From: Gemmobacter fulvus
GTDB taxonomy: Bacteria; Pseudomonadota; Alphaproteobacteria; Rhodobacterales; Rhodobacteraceae
Length of the DNA: 64,000 nt
Assembly: GCF_018798885.1 (NCBI RefSeq)
Contig: NZ_CP076361.1
Location: 3,253,501-3,317,500 of the forward strand
Direction: 5' to 3'
Both the position numbers and the translations under genes were made by a program. Shown piece by piece: positions 1 to 8,624 of the stretch. How positions within the stretch are numbered: position 1 is the stretch's first letter; every line of letters starts with the position of its first letter. The notes under the pieces are model-generated. The model worked only from the letters and a program-made list of their open reading frames with translations. It was not told where the DNA came from and did not search any database.

Positions 1-5
1 CCAGC

Positions 6-782
6 GTGCCGGTGATCGAAGCCAAGGGGCTGGATCTGGTGTTTGACACCAATGACGGGCCGGTTCATGCGTTGAAGGATGTCAATCTTCAGATCAACAA
101 GGGCGATTTCGTCAGTTTCATCGGGCCGTCGGGCTGTGGCAAGACCACCTTCCTGCGCTGTATCGCAGCGCTGGAGCAGCCGACCGGCGGCAGCTTGACG
201 GTGAATGGCATGACCCCGGATGAGGCCCGGAAATCAAGAGCTTACGGCTATGTCTTTCAGGCGGCGGGGCTGTATCCTTGGCGCACCATCGCGGGCAATA
301 TCCGCCTGCCGCTGGAGATCATGGGGTTTTCGCGCGCCGAACAGGATGAGCGCGTGAAGAACGTGCTGCAACTGGTTGATCTGGAAGAGTTTGGCAAGAA
401 ATTTCCGTGGCAGCTTTCGGGCGGGATGCAGCAGCGGGCCTCGATCGCGCGGGCGCTGGCCTTTGATGCCGATATTCTGCTGATGGACGAGCCCTTTGGC
501 GCGCTGGACGAGATTGTGCGCGACCACCTGAACGAGGAAGTGCTCAAGCTCTGGGCGCGGACCGAAAAGACCATCGGCTTTGTCACCCATTCGATTCCCG
601 AAGCGGTGTATCTGTCGACCAAGATCGTGGTGATGAGCCCGCGTCCGGGGCGGATCACCGATGTGATCGACAGCCCCTTGCCGAAGGAACGGCCGCTGGA
701 CATCCGCGACAGCCGCGAGTTCATCGAGATTGCGCATCGGGTGCGCGACGGGCTGCGGGCGGGGCATGGCGATGCGATCTGA
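6..782 (+). CDS. ABC transporter ATP-binding protein, NitT/TauT (SsuB/TauB) type
   Basis: This is the nucleotide-binding subunit of an importer whose two permeases and binding protein follow directly. Visible motifs are Walker A GPSGCGKTT (residues about 40-48), the Q-loop, the signature LSGGMQQR (about 139-146), Walker B ILLMDEP and the switch histidine in FVTHS. At 258 residues it is a normal length for the family. It is read from a GTG at position 6, but only five bases of upstream sequence are in the window, so the true start could lie outside. The family is certain; the substrate is inferred only from the NMT1/THI5-type binding protein three genes downstream. Confidence 0.9.
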   Translation: MPVIEAKGLDLVFDTNDGPVHALKDVNLQINKGDFVSFIGPSGCGKTTFLRCIAALEQPTGGSLTVNGMTPDEARKSRAYGYVFQAAGLYPWRTIAGNIRLPLEIMGFSRAEQDERVKNVLQLVDLEEFGKKFPWQLSGGMQQRASIARALAFDADILLMDEPFGALDEIVRDHLNEEVLKLWARTEKTIGFVTHSIPEAVYLSTKIVVMSPRPGRITDVIDSPLPKERPLDIRDSREFIEIAHRVRDGLRAGHGDAI

Positions 783-827
783 GCGCGGCACCTTGGCGGT
801 TCTGTCGGTGCAGGAGGGGTGGCCTGC

Positions 828-1691
828 ATGAAATCCATTCTGCCGATTTTCACCGTTCTGACCGTGATCTGCCTGCTGTGGTATGCGGCGGCGGTCTGGA
901 TGAATGCGACCTGGGTCTATGATCAGGCAGAGCGCGCGGGCACGACGGTGCGCTTTGCCGAGGTCGTGGGCCAGACTCTGACACAAGAGCGCCCGGTGCT
1001 GCCTGCGCCGCATCAGGTGGCCAAGGGGCTGTGGGACGGCGTGACCGGGCAGGCGATCACCTCGAAGCGCAGCCTTGTCTATCACGGCTGGGTGACGCTG
1101 TCCGCCACGCTGCTGGGCTTTGCCTTCGGGTCGGCGGCGGGCATCCTGCTGGCAGTGGGCATCGTCTATAACCGCGCGATGGACATGAGCGTGATGCCCT
1201 GGGCGATTGCCAGCCAGACCATTCCGATTCTGGCGATTGCGCCGATGATCATCGTGGTGCTGAATTCGATGGGGGTGACGGGGATCGTGCCGAAGGCGAT
1301 CATTTCGGCCTATCTCAGCTTCTTTCCGGTGGTTGTCGGCATGGTGAAGGGGCTGCGTGCGCCGGATGCGATGCAACTGGATCTGCTGCGCACCTATAAT
1401 GCCAGCGGGGCGGCAACCTTTGGCAAGCTGCGGCTGCCCTCGTCGATGCCCTATCTGTTTGCATCGTTGAAAGTGGGCGTGGCGGCATCGCTGGTCGGCA
1501 CGATTGTCGGGGAATTGCCGACGGGGGCGGTGGCCGGGCTTGGCTCGCGCCTGCTGTCGGGCAGCTACTACGGGCAGACGGTGCAGATCTGGGCGGCACT
1601 GTTCGCGGCGGCGCTTGTGGCGGCAAGTCTGGTGGCGATCATCGGTCTGGTGGAGCGGCTGACGCTGAAGCGGATGGGGATGGCGCGATGA
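828..1691 (+). CDS. ABC transporter permease, NitT/TauT (BPD_transp_1) type
   Basis: This is the first of two inner-membrane subunits of the NMT1-type importer. It has an N-terminal membrane segment (residues about 4-22), a hydrophilic stretch of some 65 residues, then the usual permease core, with the EAA-like coupling loop around the segment ending in LRLPSSMPY. The ATG at 828 is preferred over the GTG at 819 because AGGAGG at 812-817 is well spaced for it and the resulting N-terminus is a clean hydrophobic segment. Its stop overlaps the start of the next permease by four bases, which indicates translational coupling. Confidence 0.88.
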   Translation: MKSILPIFTVLTVICLLWYAAAVWMNATWVYDQAERAGTTVRFAEVVGQTLTQERPVLPAPHQVAKGLWDGVTGQAITSKRSLVYHGWVTLSATLLGFAFGSAAGILLAVGIVYNRAMDMSVMPWAIASQTIPILAIAPMIIVVLNSMGVTGIVPKAIISAYLSFFPVVVGMVKGLRAPDAMQLDLLRTYNASGAATFGKLRLPSSMPYLFASLKVGVAASLVGTIVGELPTGAVAGLGSRLLSGSYYGQTVQIWAALFAAALVAASLVAIIGLVERLTLKRMGMAR

Positions 1692-2617
1692 AAGCCGTGA
1701 AATCGCATGTCATGGGGTTTCTGAAAGCCGGGGAACCGCATGCCACAATCTATGCCCTCATCATCCTGGCGGGGTTCTTTGACATTTGGCTGGCCATGAT
1801 CCTTGCTGTCTGGCTTTTGGCCTGGAGTTTCAATGCCTCGTTGGCAACACTCGATGGAACCTGGCCGAGAAAGGTCGTGCCTGCGATCTTTGGCCTGACG
1901 CTGCTTGTGCTATGGCAGATGGCGGTGCGGCTTTATGACATCAGCCCGGTGATCCTGCCCGCGCCCAGCGACATCGGGCTGCGGATCCTGTCGAGCCTGC
2001 CGGTGCTCTGGGCGGATTTCGTGCAGACCTTCGTCAAGGGGGCGCTGTCGGGGTATGTGATCGGCTGCGGTGCGGCTGTGGTGACGGCGGTGCTGATCGA
2101 CCGCTCGCCCTTTCTGCAGCGGGGTCTGCTACCGGTGGGCAATTTTGTGGCCGCATTGCCCATCGTGGGCATCGCGCCGATCATGGTGATGTGGTTCGGG
2201 TTCGACTGGCACTCCAAGGCGGCGGTGGTCGTGGTGATGGTGTTCTTTCCGGTTCTGGTGAACATGGTGGCGGGGCTGAAAGCCTCGGACTCCATGCAGC
2301 GCGACCTGATGGCGACCTATGGCGCGAGTTACTGGCAGACGCTGGTCAAGCTGCGGCTGCCGGCGGCGCTGCCCTTTCTGTTCAACGGCCTGAAGATTGC
2401 GACCACATTGGCGCTGATCGGCGCGATTGTTGCGGAATTTTTCGGCAGCCCTATCGTGGGCATGGGCTTTCGCATCACGGCCGAGATCGGGCGGCTGGGG
2501 CTGGACATGATCTGGGCCGAGATTGCGGTGGCGGCGCTGGCGGGATCGGCCTTTTACGGGCTGGTGGCGTGGATCGAGGCGCGGATGACCTTCTGGCATC
2601 CGTCGCAACGAAAGTAA
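1688..2617 (+). CDS. ABC transporter permease, NitT/TauT type, second subunit
   Basis: This is the second permease of the same importer and the partner of the preceding one. Hydrophobic helices run along the protein, and the cytoplasmic coupling loop is near KLRLPAALPF, where the ATPase docks. Two closely spaced hydrophobic segments come before the BPD_transp_1 core, so the 309 residues slightly exceed the roughly 250-270 usual for SsuC/TauC. The ATG overlaps the upstream stop (ATGA). Having two different permease genes suggests a heterodimeric channel. Confidence 0.88.
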   Translation: MKAVKSHVMGFLKAGEPHATIYALIILAGFFDIWLAMILAVWLLAWSFNASLATLDGTWPRKVVPAIFGLTLLVLWQMAVRLYDISPVILPAPSDIGLRILSSLPVLWADFVQTFVKGALSGYVIGCGAAVVTAVLIDRSPFLQRGLLPVGNFVAALPIVGIAPIMVMWFGFDWHSKAAVVVVMVFFPVLVNMVAGLKASDSMQRDLMATYGASYWQTLVKLRLPAALPFLFNGLKIATTLALIGAIVAEFFGSPIVGMGFRITAEIGRLGLDMIWAEIAVAALAGSAFYGLVAWIEARMTFWHPSQRK

Positions 2618-2654
2618 GCAGAACCGGGCAAATCCGGGCAACATGGAGGTTTGA

Positions 2655-3629
2655 ATGAAAAAGCTACTGACGGGCGCGATGTTTGCCGCACTGGCAACGG
2701 GCGCACAGGCAGCCGATGATGTGACGCTGCAACTGAAATGGGTCACGCAGGCACAGTTTGCCGGTTACTATGTGGCGCAGGCCAAAGGGTTTTACGAGGA
2801 AGAGGGGCTGAATGTCACCATCCTGCCAGGTGGCCCGGATGTGGCACCGACGCAGGTGATTGCGGGCGGTGGTGCCGATGTGGTGGTGGACTGGATGCCC
2901 TCGGCGCTGGCCGCGCGTGAAAAGGGGCTGGCGCTCGTCAATATCGCGCAGCCGTTCAAATCCAGCGGCATGATGCTGACCTGTCTGAAGGACAGCGGCG
3001 TGGCCACCCCTGCCGATTTCAAGGGCAAGACGCTGGGCGTCTGGTTCGGCGGCAACGAATATCCGTTCCTGAACTGGATGAACAAGCTGGGGCTGAAAAC
3101 CGATGGCAGCGATGTCACGGTGCTGAAACAGGGGTTCAACGTCGATCCGCTGTTGCAGAAACAGGCGGCGTGCATTTCGACCATGACCTATAACGAATAT
3201 TGGCAGGTGATCGACGCCGGGGTGACGCCGGAGCAGCTGGTCACCTTCAAATACGAGGACGAAGGCGTGGCGACGCTGGAGGACGGGCTTTATGTGATGG
3301 AGGAGAAGCTCACAGATCCGGCCTTTGAAGAGAAGATGGTGAAATTCGTCCGTGCCAGCATGAAAGGCTGGAAATATGCCGAGGCCAATTCGGATGAAGC
3401 GGCGATGATCGTGCTGGAGAATGACGAGACCGGCGCGCAGACCGAAACGCATCAGAAGCGCATGATGGGCGAGATTGCCAAGCTGACGGCGGGCAGCAAT
3501 GGCGCGCTGGATGCGGCGGATTATGACCGCACGGTGGCGGCGCTGATGTCGGGCGGATCTGATCCGGTGATCACCAAGGCGCCGGAAGGGGCCTGGACGG
3601 CAGCCATCACCGACAAGGCGCTGAAGTAA
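2655..3629 (+). CDS. ABC transporter substrate-binding protein, NMT1/THI5-like
   Basis: This is the periplasmic binding protein of the importer. It has a short signal peptide (MKKLL, then a hydrophobic run ending in AQA about residue 19), followed by the NMT1/THI5 N-lobe pattern LKWVTQAQFAGYYVAQAKGF and a glycine-rich ligand-loop segment. Relatives such as ThiY bind pyrimidine precursors of thiamine. In Rhodobacteraceae, as I recall, similar four-gene sets lie beside pyrimidine or hydantoin degradation genes. A pyrimidine-like ligand is therefore plausible but not shown by the sequence. AUG is preceded by GGAGG, and the gene ends at a strong terminator. Confidence 0.85.
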   Translation: MKKLLTGAMFAALATGAQAADDVTLQLKWVTQAQFAGYYVAQAKGFYEEEGLNVTILPGGPDVAPTQVIAGGGADVVVDWMPSALAAREKGLALVNIAQPFKSSGMMLTCLKDSGVATPADFKGKTLGVWFGGNEYPFLNWMNKLGLKTDGSDVTVLKQGFNVDPLLQKQAACISTMTYNEYWQVIDAGVTPEQLVTFKYEDEGVATLEDGLYVMEEKLTDPAFEEKMVKFVRASMKGWKYAEANSDEAAMIVLENDETGAQTETHQKRMMGEIAKLTAGSNGALDAADYDRTVAALMSGGSDPVITKAPEGAWTAAITDKALK

Positions 3630-3652
3630 GCAGCGCCGCAGGAGATGCGAGG

Positions 3653-3680
3653 GCGCGCCGGGACAACCGGCGCGCTTTTT
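3653..3680 (+). terminator. Rho-independent terminator after the NMT1-type transporter operon
   Basis: A nine-base-pair GC-rich perfect stem (3653-3661 with 3667-3675) with a five-base loop is followed directly by five T residues. It lies 24 bases past the binding-protein stop codon. Confidence 0.9.
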
Positions 3681-3690
3681 CATGCCGTTT

Positions 3691-3758
3691 GGCTGGGGGG
3701 CTTTGCCCCCGGCTCTGCCAGGGCAGAGCCTCCCCCAGGATATTTGCGCCAAGATGAA
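3691..3758 (-). repeat. Dispersed intergenic repeat, copy 1 (reverse orientation)
   Basis: Read on the minus strand, this begins with TTCATCTTGG, continues with CAAATATCCTGGGGG, and ends in a G-rich/C-rich hairpin containing GGGGGCAAAGCCCCC. The same element occurs on the plus strand at 42210-42258 and 57947-57991. This copy carries an additional internal hairpin (GGCTCTGCC/GGCAGAGCC). All three copies are intergenic and close to gene ends. Confidence 0.8.
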
Positions 3759-3815
3759 TTTGCAGGGATGTGTGAAGCGGGGGGAATGGTGTAAATTCCC
3801 TTTCATGCAGGGGAG

Positions 3816-5108
3816 ATGCCGATGCCATTGGGGGCTTTGACCGGAAGCCGCGTGCGGGAGCGGCGGCTGGCGCTGGGGATGCGGCAGGCCGATCTGGCGC
3901 GGGGGGCGGGGATTTCGGCCTCTTATCTGAATCTGATCGAACATAACCGGCGGCGCATTGCGGGCGAGGTTCTGGCGCGGCTGGCGGCGGCGCTGGGCGT
4001 TGAGGTTTCGGTGCTGGAAGAGGGCGCGGAGGGGGCGGTGGCCGAGGCCTTGCGCGCGGCGGCGGGCGAGGCGGGCTCTGCGGCAGAGCTGGACCGGCTG
4101 GAGGAGTTCATCGGCCGCTTTCCGGGCTGGGCGGCGGTGACGGCGGGGATGCAGCGGCGGGTGGGGCAGCTGGAGCGGGCAGTGGCGGCGCTGAATGACC
4201 GGATCGCCCATGACCCGCATCTGAGCCTGGCACTGCATGAGGTGTTGTCGGCGGTCAGTTCGGTGCGCTCGACCGCAGCGATTCTGGCCGAGACGGAGGA
4301 TATCGAGGCTGATTGGCGGGCGCGGTTCCATGCCAATCTGCATCATGACAGCGAAAGGCTGGCGGGCGGGGCCGAGGCGCTGGTGGCCTATCTGGACGGG
4401 TCGGGGCAGGAGACGGCAGCGGGGGTCGCCTCGCCGCAGGAAGAGCTGGACGATTGGTTGGCGGCGCGCGGTTGGCATCTGGCGGCGCTGGAGATGGGCG
4501 GCGATCTGGAGGCGGAGATTGCGCAACTGGCCTCGGGCGCTGCGCGCGATCTGGCGCGGGCGCATGTGGCGCAGGCGCGGGCGGATGTACAGGCGATGCC
4601 CTTGGCGGAGTTTGTGGCGGCGGTGGCCGCGTTGGGGGCGGATCCGGTCTTGCTGGCGGCGCGGCTGGGCACGCGGGTTCTGGCGGTGATGCGCAGGCTC
4701 GCGACGCTGCCCGGGGCCGTGGAAGGGCTGGTGATCTGCGATGCGGCGGGGGCCTTGCTGTTTCGCAAGCCGGCAGAGGGGTTTCAGCCGCCGCGATTTG
4801 GAGCGGCCTGCGCCTTGTGGCCGCTCTATGCGGCGCTGGCGCGGCCGATGATGCCGGTGGCAGCGCGGATCGAGATGACCGGGCGCAGCGGGCGGCGTTT
4901 TCTGGCGCAGAGCTGGTGCGAAACCGAGTGGCCAGGCGGGTTTGGTGGGGTGGAGGTGCGGGCGGCGGCGATGCTGCTGACGCCGGTTGCGGCGGATGGC
5001 AGCCCGGCGCTGCGCGTGGGGCCGACCTGCCGGATCTGCCCCGAGGCGGGCTGCCCGGCGCGGCGCGAAGCCTCGATCATCAGCGAGGCGGGGGCGCTGC
5101 GCCGCTGA
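3816..5108 (+). CDS. XRE-family regulator with ScfR-like C-terminus and a DHp-like middle segment
   Basis: This is a DNA-binding regulator of 430 residues. Residues about 8-65 form a classic HTH_3 domain (RERRLALGMRQADLARGAGI...YLNLIEHNRRRI). The C-terminus has the CxxCxxxxCP-like cysteine cluster (CRICPEAGCP) seen in DUF2083/short-chain fatty acyl-CoA regulators (ScfR, such as PccR). The usual central ImmA/IrrE-type HExxH segment was not seen. Instead residues about 135-190 resemble a histidine kinase dimerisation/phosphotransfer helix pair, with His141 in HEVLSAVSSVRS. No kinase ATP-binding domain is present. The next genes encode a lone receiver and a transporter-kinase, so a signalling link is plausible. 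The start at 3816 is one of two nearby ATGs (3816 and 3822). Confidence 0.75.
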   Translation: MPMPLGALTGSRVRERRLALGMRQADLARGAGISASYLNLIEHNRRRIAGEVLARLAAALGVEVSVLEEGAEGAVAEALRAAAGEAGSAAELDRLEEFIGRFPGWAAVTAGMQRRVGQLERAVAALNDRIAHDPHLSLALHEVLSAVSSVRSTAAILAETEDIEADWRARFHANLHHDSERLAGGAEALVAYLDGSGQETAAGVASPQEELDDWLAARGWHLAALEMGGDLEAEIAQLASGAARDLARAHVAQARADVQAMPLAEFVAAVAALGADPVLLAARLGTRVLAVMRRLATLPGAVEGLVICDAAGALLFRKPAEGFQPPRFGAACALWPLYAALARPMMPVAARIEMTGRSGRRFLAQSWCETEWPGGFGGVEVRAAAMLLTPVAADGSPALRVGPTCRICPEAGCPARREASIISEAGALRR

Positions 5109-5249
5109 GGCACCCCCAAGAGGACCCCAGACTAAGGCATGAGGCGGCGGGGCATATCGGCTTTTGACAGCGCGAGGTTTTGCGCCGATAGTCTGCCGCA
5201 GGGGCGCTGCCTGCGGGTGGCGGAGGGATGTAGCGGAGGGAACGCGATC

Positions 5250-5618
5250 TTGGCGCGCCATGCCATGCTGATCGAAGACGAGCCGAATATCGCGGAGGCG
5301 ATCCGCTTTCTGCTGCACCGGGATGGCTGGCAGGTGTCGGTGCTGGGCGAGGGGGGCAGTGCCGAGGCGCGGGTGCGCGAGGCGCGCCCGGATCTGGTGA
5401 TCCTGGATCTGATGCTGCCGGGGCGCTCCGGGCTGGAAATCCTTCAGGGCCTGCGGGCCGATCCGCTGACCCAGGGCCTGCCGGTGATGATGCTGACCGC
5501 CAAGGGGCAGGGCCGCGACCGGGCGGCAGCAGAACAGGCCGGGGCCGATCTGTTCATGGCCAAGCCGTTTTCCAATGCCGAATTCGTGGCGGCGGCACGG
5601 TCGCTGATCCCGGTATGA
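5250..5618 (+). CDS. Single-domain response regulator (receiver only)
   Basis: This is a CheY-like receiver of about 122 residues with no output domain. The acidic pocket is at Glu9/Asp10, the phosphoacceptor Asp53 is in VILDLMLPG, Thr83 is in MLTAK and Lys105 is in AKPF, so the phosphorylation site is complete. The TTG at 5250 is chosen because GGAGGG at 5235-5240 is well spaced. A longer reading from 5139 would add an implausible Arg/Cys-rich leader, and the ATG at 5265 would start inside the first strand. The stop overlaps the next gene by four bases, tying it to the small membrane protein and the sensor kinase that follow. It probably relays phosphoryl groups to another protein. Confidence 0.82.
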   Translation: MARHAMLIEDEPNIAEAIRFLLHRDGWQVSVLGEGGSAEARVREARPDLVILDLMLPGRSGLEILQGLRADPLTQGLPVMMLTAKGQGRDRAAAEQAGADLFMAKPFSNAEFVAAARSLIPV

Positions 5619-5890
5619 GGCGGCGGCGCGGGCCGGTGTTTCTGGCGCGGCGCAGCTATCGCTTGCGCCGGATGCGCGATGCCGCCCGCCTGTTGCCGAT
5701 TGCGGGGGCGTTTCTGTTCATGCTGCCGATCCTCTGGTCGCCGGGCGAGAGTGCGGGGCAGGATACCGCGCCGGACGGGATGTATCTGTTCGGGGTCTGG
5801 TTCTGCCTGATCCTTGCGGCGGCACTGATGTCGCGCGGGCTGCGCGCGGCATCGGCGGATGACCCTGCCGGGGCGGAGGGCGACGGCTGA
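5615..5890 (+). CDS. Small two-helix membrane protein of unknown function
   Basis: This 91-residue protein starts with an Arg-rich cytoplasmic segment, then has two hydrophobic segments (about residues 26-43 and 57-74) and an acidic tail. It overlaps the receiver gene by four bases, and its stop shares a base with the kinase start, so the three are certainly co-expressed. No family was recognised. Its position suggests an accessory or assembly role for the transporter-type kinase, but that is inference only. Codon use matches its neighbours, which argues that it is real. Confidence 0.7.
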   Translation: MRRRRGPVFLARRSYRLRRMRDAARLLPIAGAFLFMLPILWSPGESAGQDTAPDGMYLFGVWFCLILAAALMSRGLRAASADDPAGAEGDG

Positions 5891-8589
5891 TGCCTTTCAA
5901 CCTGCTGGTTCTGGCCTGCCTGACCTATGTGATCTTCTTGTTCCTTGTGGCCTTCATGGTGGAACGCCGGGCGGCGCAGGGGGCGGCGCGCTGGCTGCGC
6001 TCGCCGCTGGTCTATACGCTGTCGCTCAGCATCTATTGCACGGCCTGGACCTTTTACGGCGCGGTCGGCTATGCGGCGCGGTCGGGGCTGGAGTTCCTGA
6101 CCATCTATCTGGGGCCGACTCTGGTGTTCGTGGGCTGGTGGTGGATCCTGCGCAAGCTGGTGCATATCGGGCGGCAACAGCGCGTCACCTCGATTGCTGA
6201 CATGATTTCAAGCCGTTACGGCAAGTCGAACCTGCTTGGCGTGATCGTGACGGTGATCTGTGTGGTGGCGGCAACGCCCTATATCGCGCTGCAACTGCAA
6301 TCGGTGACACTCAGCTTCGGGGTGTTTGCCGCCGCGGGTTCCTATGGCTGGGCGATGCCCGATACCAATTCCACCGCCTTCTGGGTGGCCTGCGGTCTTG
6401 CGCTGTTCACCATCCTGTTCGGCACCCGCAATCTGGATGCGAATGAACAGCATACCGGGGTGGTGACGGCGATTGCGGTGGAGGCGGTGGTCAAGCTGGT
6501 GGCGCTGCTGGCGGTTGGCATCTTTGTGGTCTGGTTCGTGGCCTCGGGCCCGGCCGACATCATCATGCGCATCAATTACTCCAAGATCGCGGATTGGGAT
6601 CTGGTGCCGTCGCGCTGGGCCGGGCTGACCTTCCTGTCGGCGGCGGCGGTGATCACGCTGCCGCGCATGTTTCAGGTGCTGGTGGTGGAAAACAGCGACG
6701 AGCGGCATCTGGCGACCGCCAGCTGGGCCTTTCCGCTCTATCTGCTGGGCATGAGCCTGTTCGTGGTGCCGATTGCGGTGGTGGGGTTGCAGGTGCTGCC
6801 CGCCGGGGCGAACCCCGATCTGTTCGTGCTGACCCTGCCGCTGAGCCAGGGGCAGGGCGGTCTGGCGATGCTGGCCTTTCTGGGCGGGTTTTCCTCTGCC
6901 ACATCGATGGTGATCGTGGCGGCGATTGCGCTGGCGACCATGGTGTCGAACCACATCGTGATGCCGCTGTGGTTGAGCATGCGGCCCGCGCAATCGGTTT
7001 CGGGCGATGTGCGGCGGCTGGTGCTGCTGTCGCGCAGGCTGTCGATCGCCGGGGTTCTGGGGCTGGGCTATCTTTACTTCGCGCTGTCGGGCGGTTCGGC
7101 GGCGCTGGCGGCCATCGGGCTGATTTCCTTTGTCGGCGTGGCGCAGATGCTGCCTGCGATGCTGGGCGGCATCTTCTGGCGCGGGGCGACCCGGCAGGGG
7201 GCGGCGCTGGGGCTGGTGCTGGGCTTTGTGGTCTGGGGGTATACGCTGTTCCTGCCCAGTTTCGGGCCGGATGGCGTATTGCCGCTGTCGCTGTTCCAGC
7301 ACGGGCCCTTCGGGATCAGCTGGCTGCGCCCCCGCGCGCTGTTCGGGGTGGAGGGCATGGATCCGCTGGTCCATGCACTGTTCTGGAGCCTGGTGATCAA
7401 CACCACCGCCTTCACGCTCGGATCGCTGCTCAGCTTTCCGGGGCCGGTGGAGCGGGTGCAGGGGCTGGCCTTTGTGAATGTGTTCGATACCGAACGGGCC
7501 GAGCCGCGTGGCTGGGCCCAGGGGCAGGCCGAACCCGAGGCGCTTCTGGTGATGGCGCAGCGGATTCTGGGCGATGAAGCGGCGCTGAATTTCTTTGAGG
7601 CGCAGGCCCGCGCGCAGGGAATGGAAGGGTATCTGCCCGATCCAGTGCCGGAATTTCTGGGCGCGCTGGAACGGCGGCTGGCCAGTTCGGTGGGCGCGGC
7701 CACCGCCCATGCGATGATTTCGGAACTGGCCGGGCGGGCGCGGGTGACGGTGGCCGATCTGATGCGGGTGGCGGATGAAACCGCGCAGATCATGGAATAT
7801 TCCAGCAAGCTGGAAAGCCAGCGTGAAGAAATGACCCGCACCGCCCGCCAATTGCGCGAGGCGAATGAAAAACTGACGCAGATTTCGGTGCAGAAGGATG
7901 CGTTTCTCAGCCAGATCAGCCATGAATTGCGCACGCCGATGACCTCGATCCGCGCGTTTTCCGAGATCATGATGGAAGGCGACATGCCGCCCGAGATGGC
8001 CGAAAACTATGCGCGTATCATCCATGAAGAGGCGATCCGTCTGACGCGGCTGCTGGATGATCTGCTGGATCTGTCGGTGCTGGAAAACGGCACGGTGCAA
8101 TTGAATCTGAAACTCGCCAACCTGTCGGAGCTTCTGGATAAATCCCTGCGTGCGGCGGCGCATACCAAACCCGAGCGGCTGTTTTCGATCAGCCGCGACC
8201 TGCCCGCCGAGGCGATTTTCCTGCGCACCGACCCTGACCGGCTGGCGCAGGTGTTCATCAACCTGATCTCCAACGCGCGCAAATATTGCGATGCGGCGCG
8301 GCCCGAGCTACGCATTTCGGTGCGGCAGAAGGGGGCGCGGGTGGTGGTGGATTTCATCGACAATGGTGGGGGGATTCCCAAGGACAGTCAGGCGCTCATC
8401 TTCGAGAAATTCGCCCGGCTGACCGATCAGACCCGCGCCGGCGGGGCTGGGCTGGGGTTGGCGATCTGCCGCGAGATCATGGCCAATCTGGGCGGCTCCA
8501 TCAGCTATCTGCCCGGGCAGCGCGGCGCGGCCTTCCGGGTGACGCTGCCGTTGCGGCTGGAAAAAATGCCGCCCGAGGTTGCTGCGTAA
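5890..8589 (+). CDS. Sodium/solute symporter-type sensor histidine kinase (CrbS/CbrA-like)
   Basis: This is an 899-residue fusion. Residues 1 to about 490 carry the many hydrophobic helices of an SSS (SLC5) transporter. A linker and coiled coil (about 600-665) lead to a kinase core: H-box SHELRTP with His678, N-box NLISNARKY, G1 DNGGG and G2 GGAGLGLAIC. The transporter half probably senses or moves a substrate and controls kinase activity. Related proteins CbrA and CrbS respond to histidine/carbon status and to acetate respectively. The likely partner is the adjacent receiver. The ligand cannot be read from the sequence, although the ScfR-like regulator upstream hints at short-chain fatty acids. 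Confidence 0.9.
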   Translation: MPFNLLVLACLTYVIFLFLVAFMVERRAAQGAARWLRSPLVYTLSLSIYCTAWTFYGAVGYAARSGLEFLTIYLGPTLVFVGWWWILRKLVHIGRQQRVTSIADMISSRYGKSNLLGVIVTVICVVAATPYIALQLQSVTLSFGVFAAAGSYGWAMPDTNSTAFWVACGLALFTILFGTRNLDANEQHTGVVTAIAVEAVVKLVALLAVGIFVVWFVASGPADIIMRINYSKIADWDLVPSRWAGLTFLSAAAVITLPRMFQVLVVENSDERHLATASWAFPLYLLGMSLFVVPIAVVGLQVLPAGANPDLFVLTLPLSQGQGGLAMLAFLGGFSSATSMVIVAAIALATMVSNHIVMPLWLSMRPAQSVSGDVRRLVLLSRRLSIAGVLGLGYLYFALSGGSAALAAIGLISFVGVAQMLPAMLGGIFWRGATRQGAALGLVLGFVVWGYTLFLPSFGPDGVLPLSLFQHGPFGISWLRPRALFGVEGMDPLVHALFWSLVINTTAFTLGSLLSFPGPVERVQGLAFVNVFDTERAEPRGWAQGQAEPEALLVMAQRILGDEAALNFFEAQARAQGMEGYLPDPVPEFLGALERRLASSVGAATAHAMISELAGRARVTVADLMRVADETAQIMEYSSKLESQREEMTRTARQLREANEKLTQISVQKDAFLSQISHELRTPMTSIRAFSEIMMEGDMPPEMAENYARIIHEEAIRLTRLLDDLLDLSVLENGTVQLNLKLANLSELLDKSLRAAAHTKPERLFSISRDLPAEAIFLRTDPDRLAQVFINLISNARKYCDAARPELRISVRQKGARVVVDFIDNGGGIPKDSQALIFEKFARLTDQTRAGGAGLGLAICREIMANLGGSISYLPGQRGAAFRVTLPLRLEKMPPEVAA

Positions 8590-8624
8590 CGCTTTGGTAA
8601 GACTGTTCTGCGACCAAGAGAAGG

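Noticed and set aside
2664-5318. An 884-residue frame on the minus strand
   Set aside because: It runs antisense through the binding protein and the regulator. Its composition (His, Arg, Pro and Gln rich) is the typical shadow of high-GC coding DNA, with no domain pattern.
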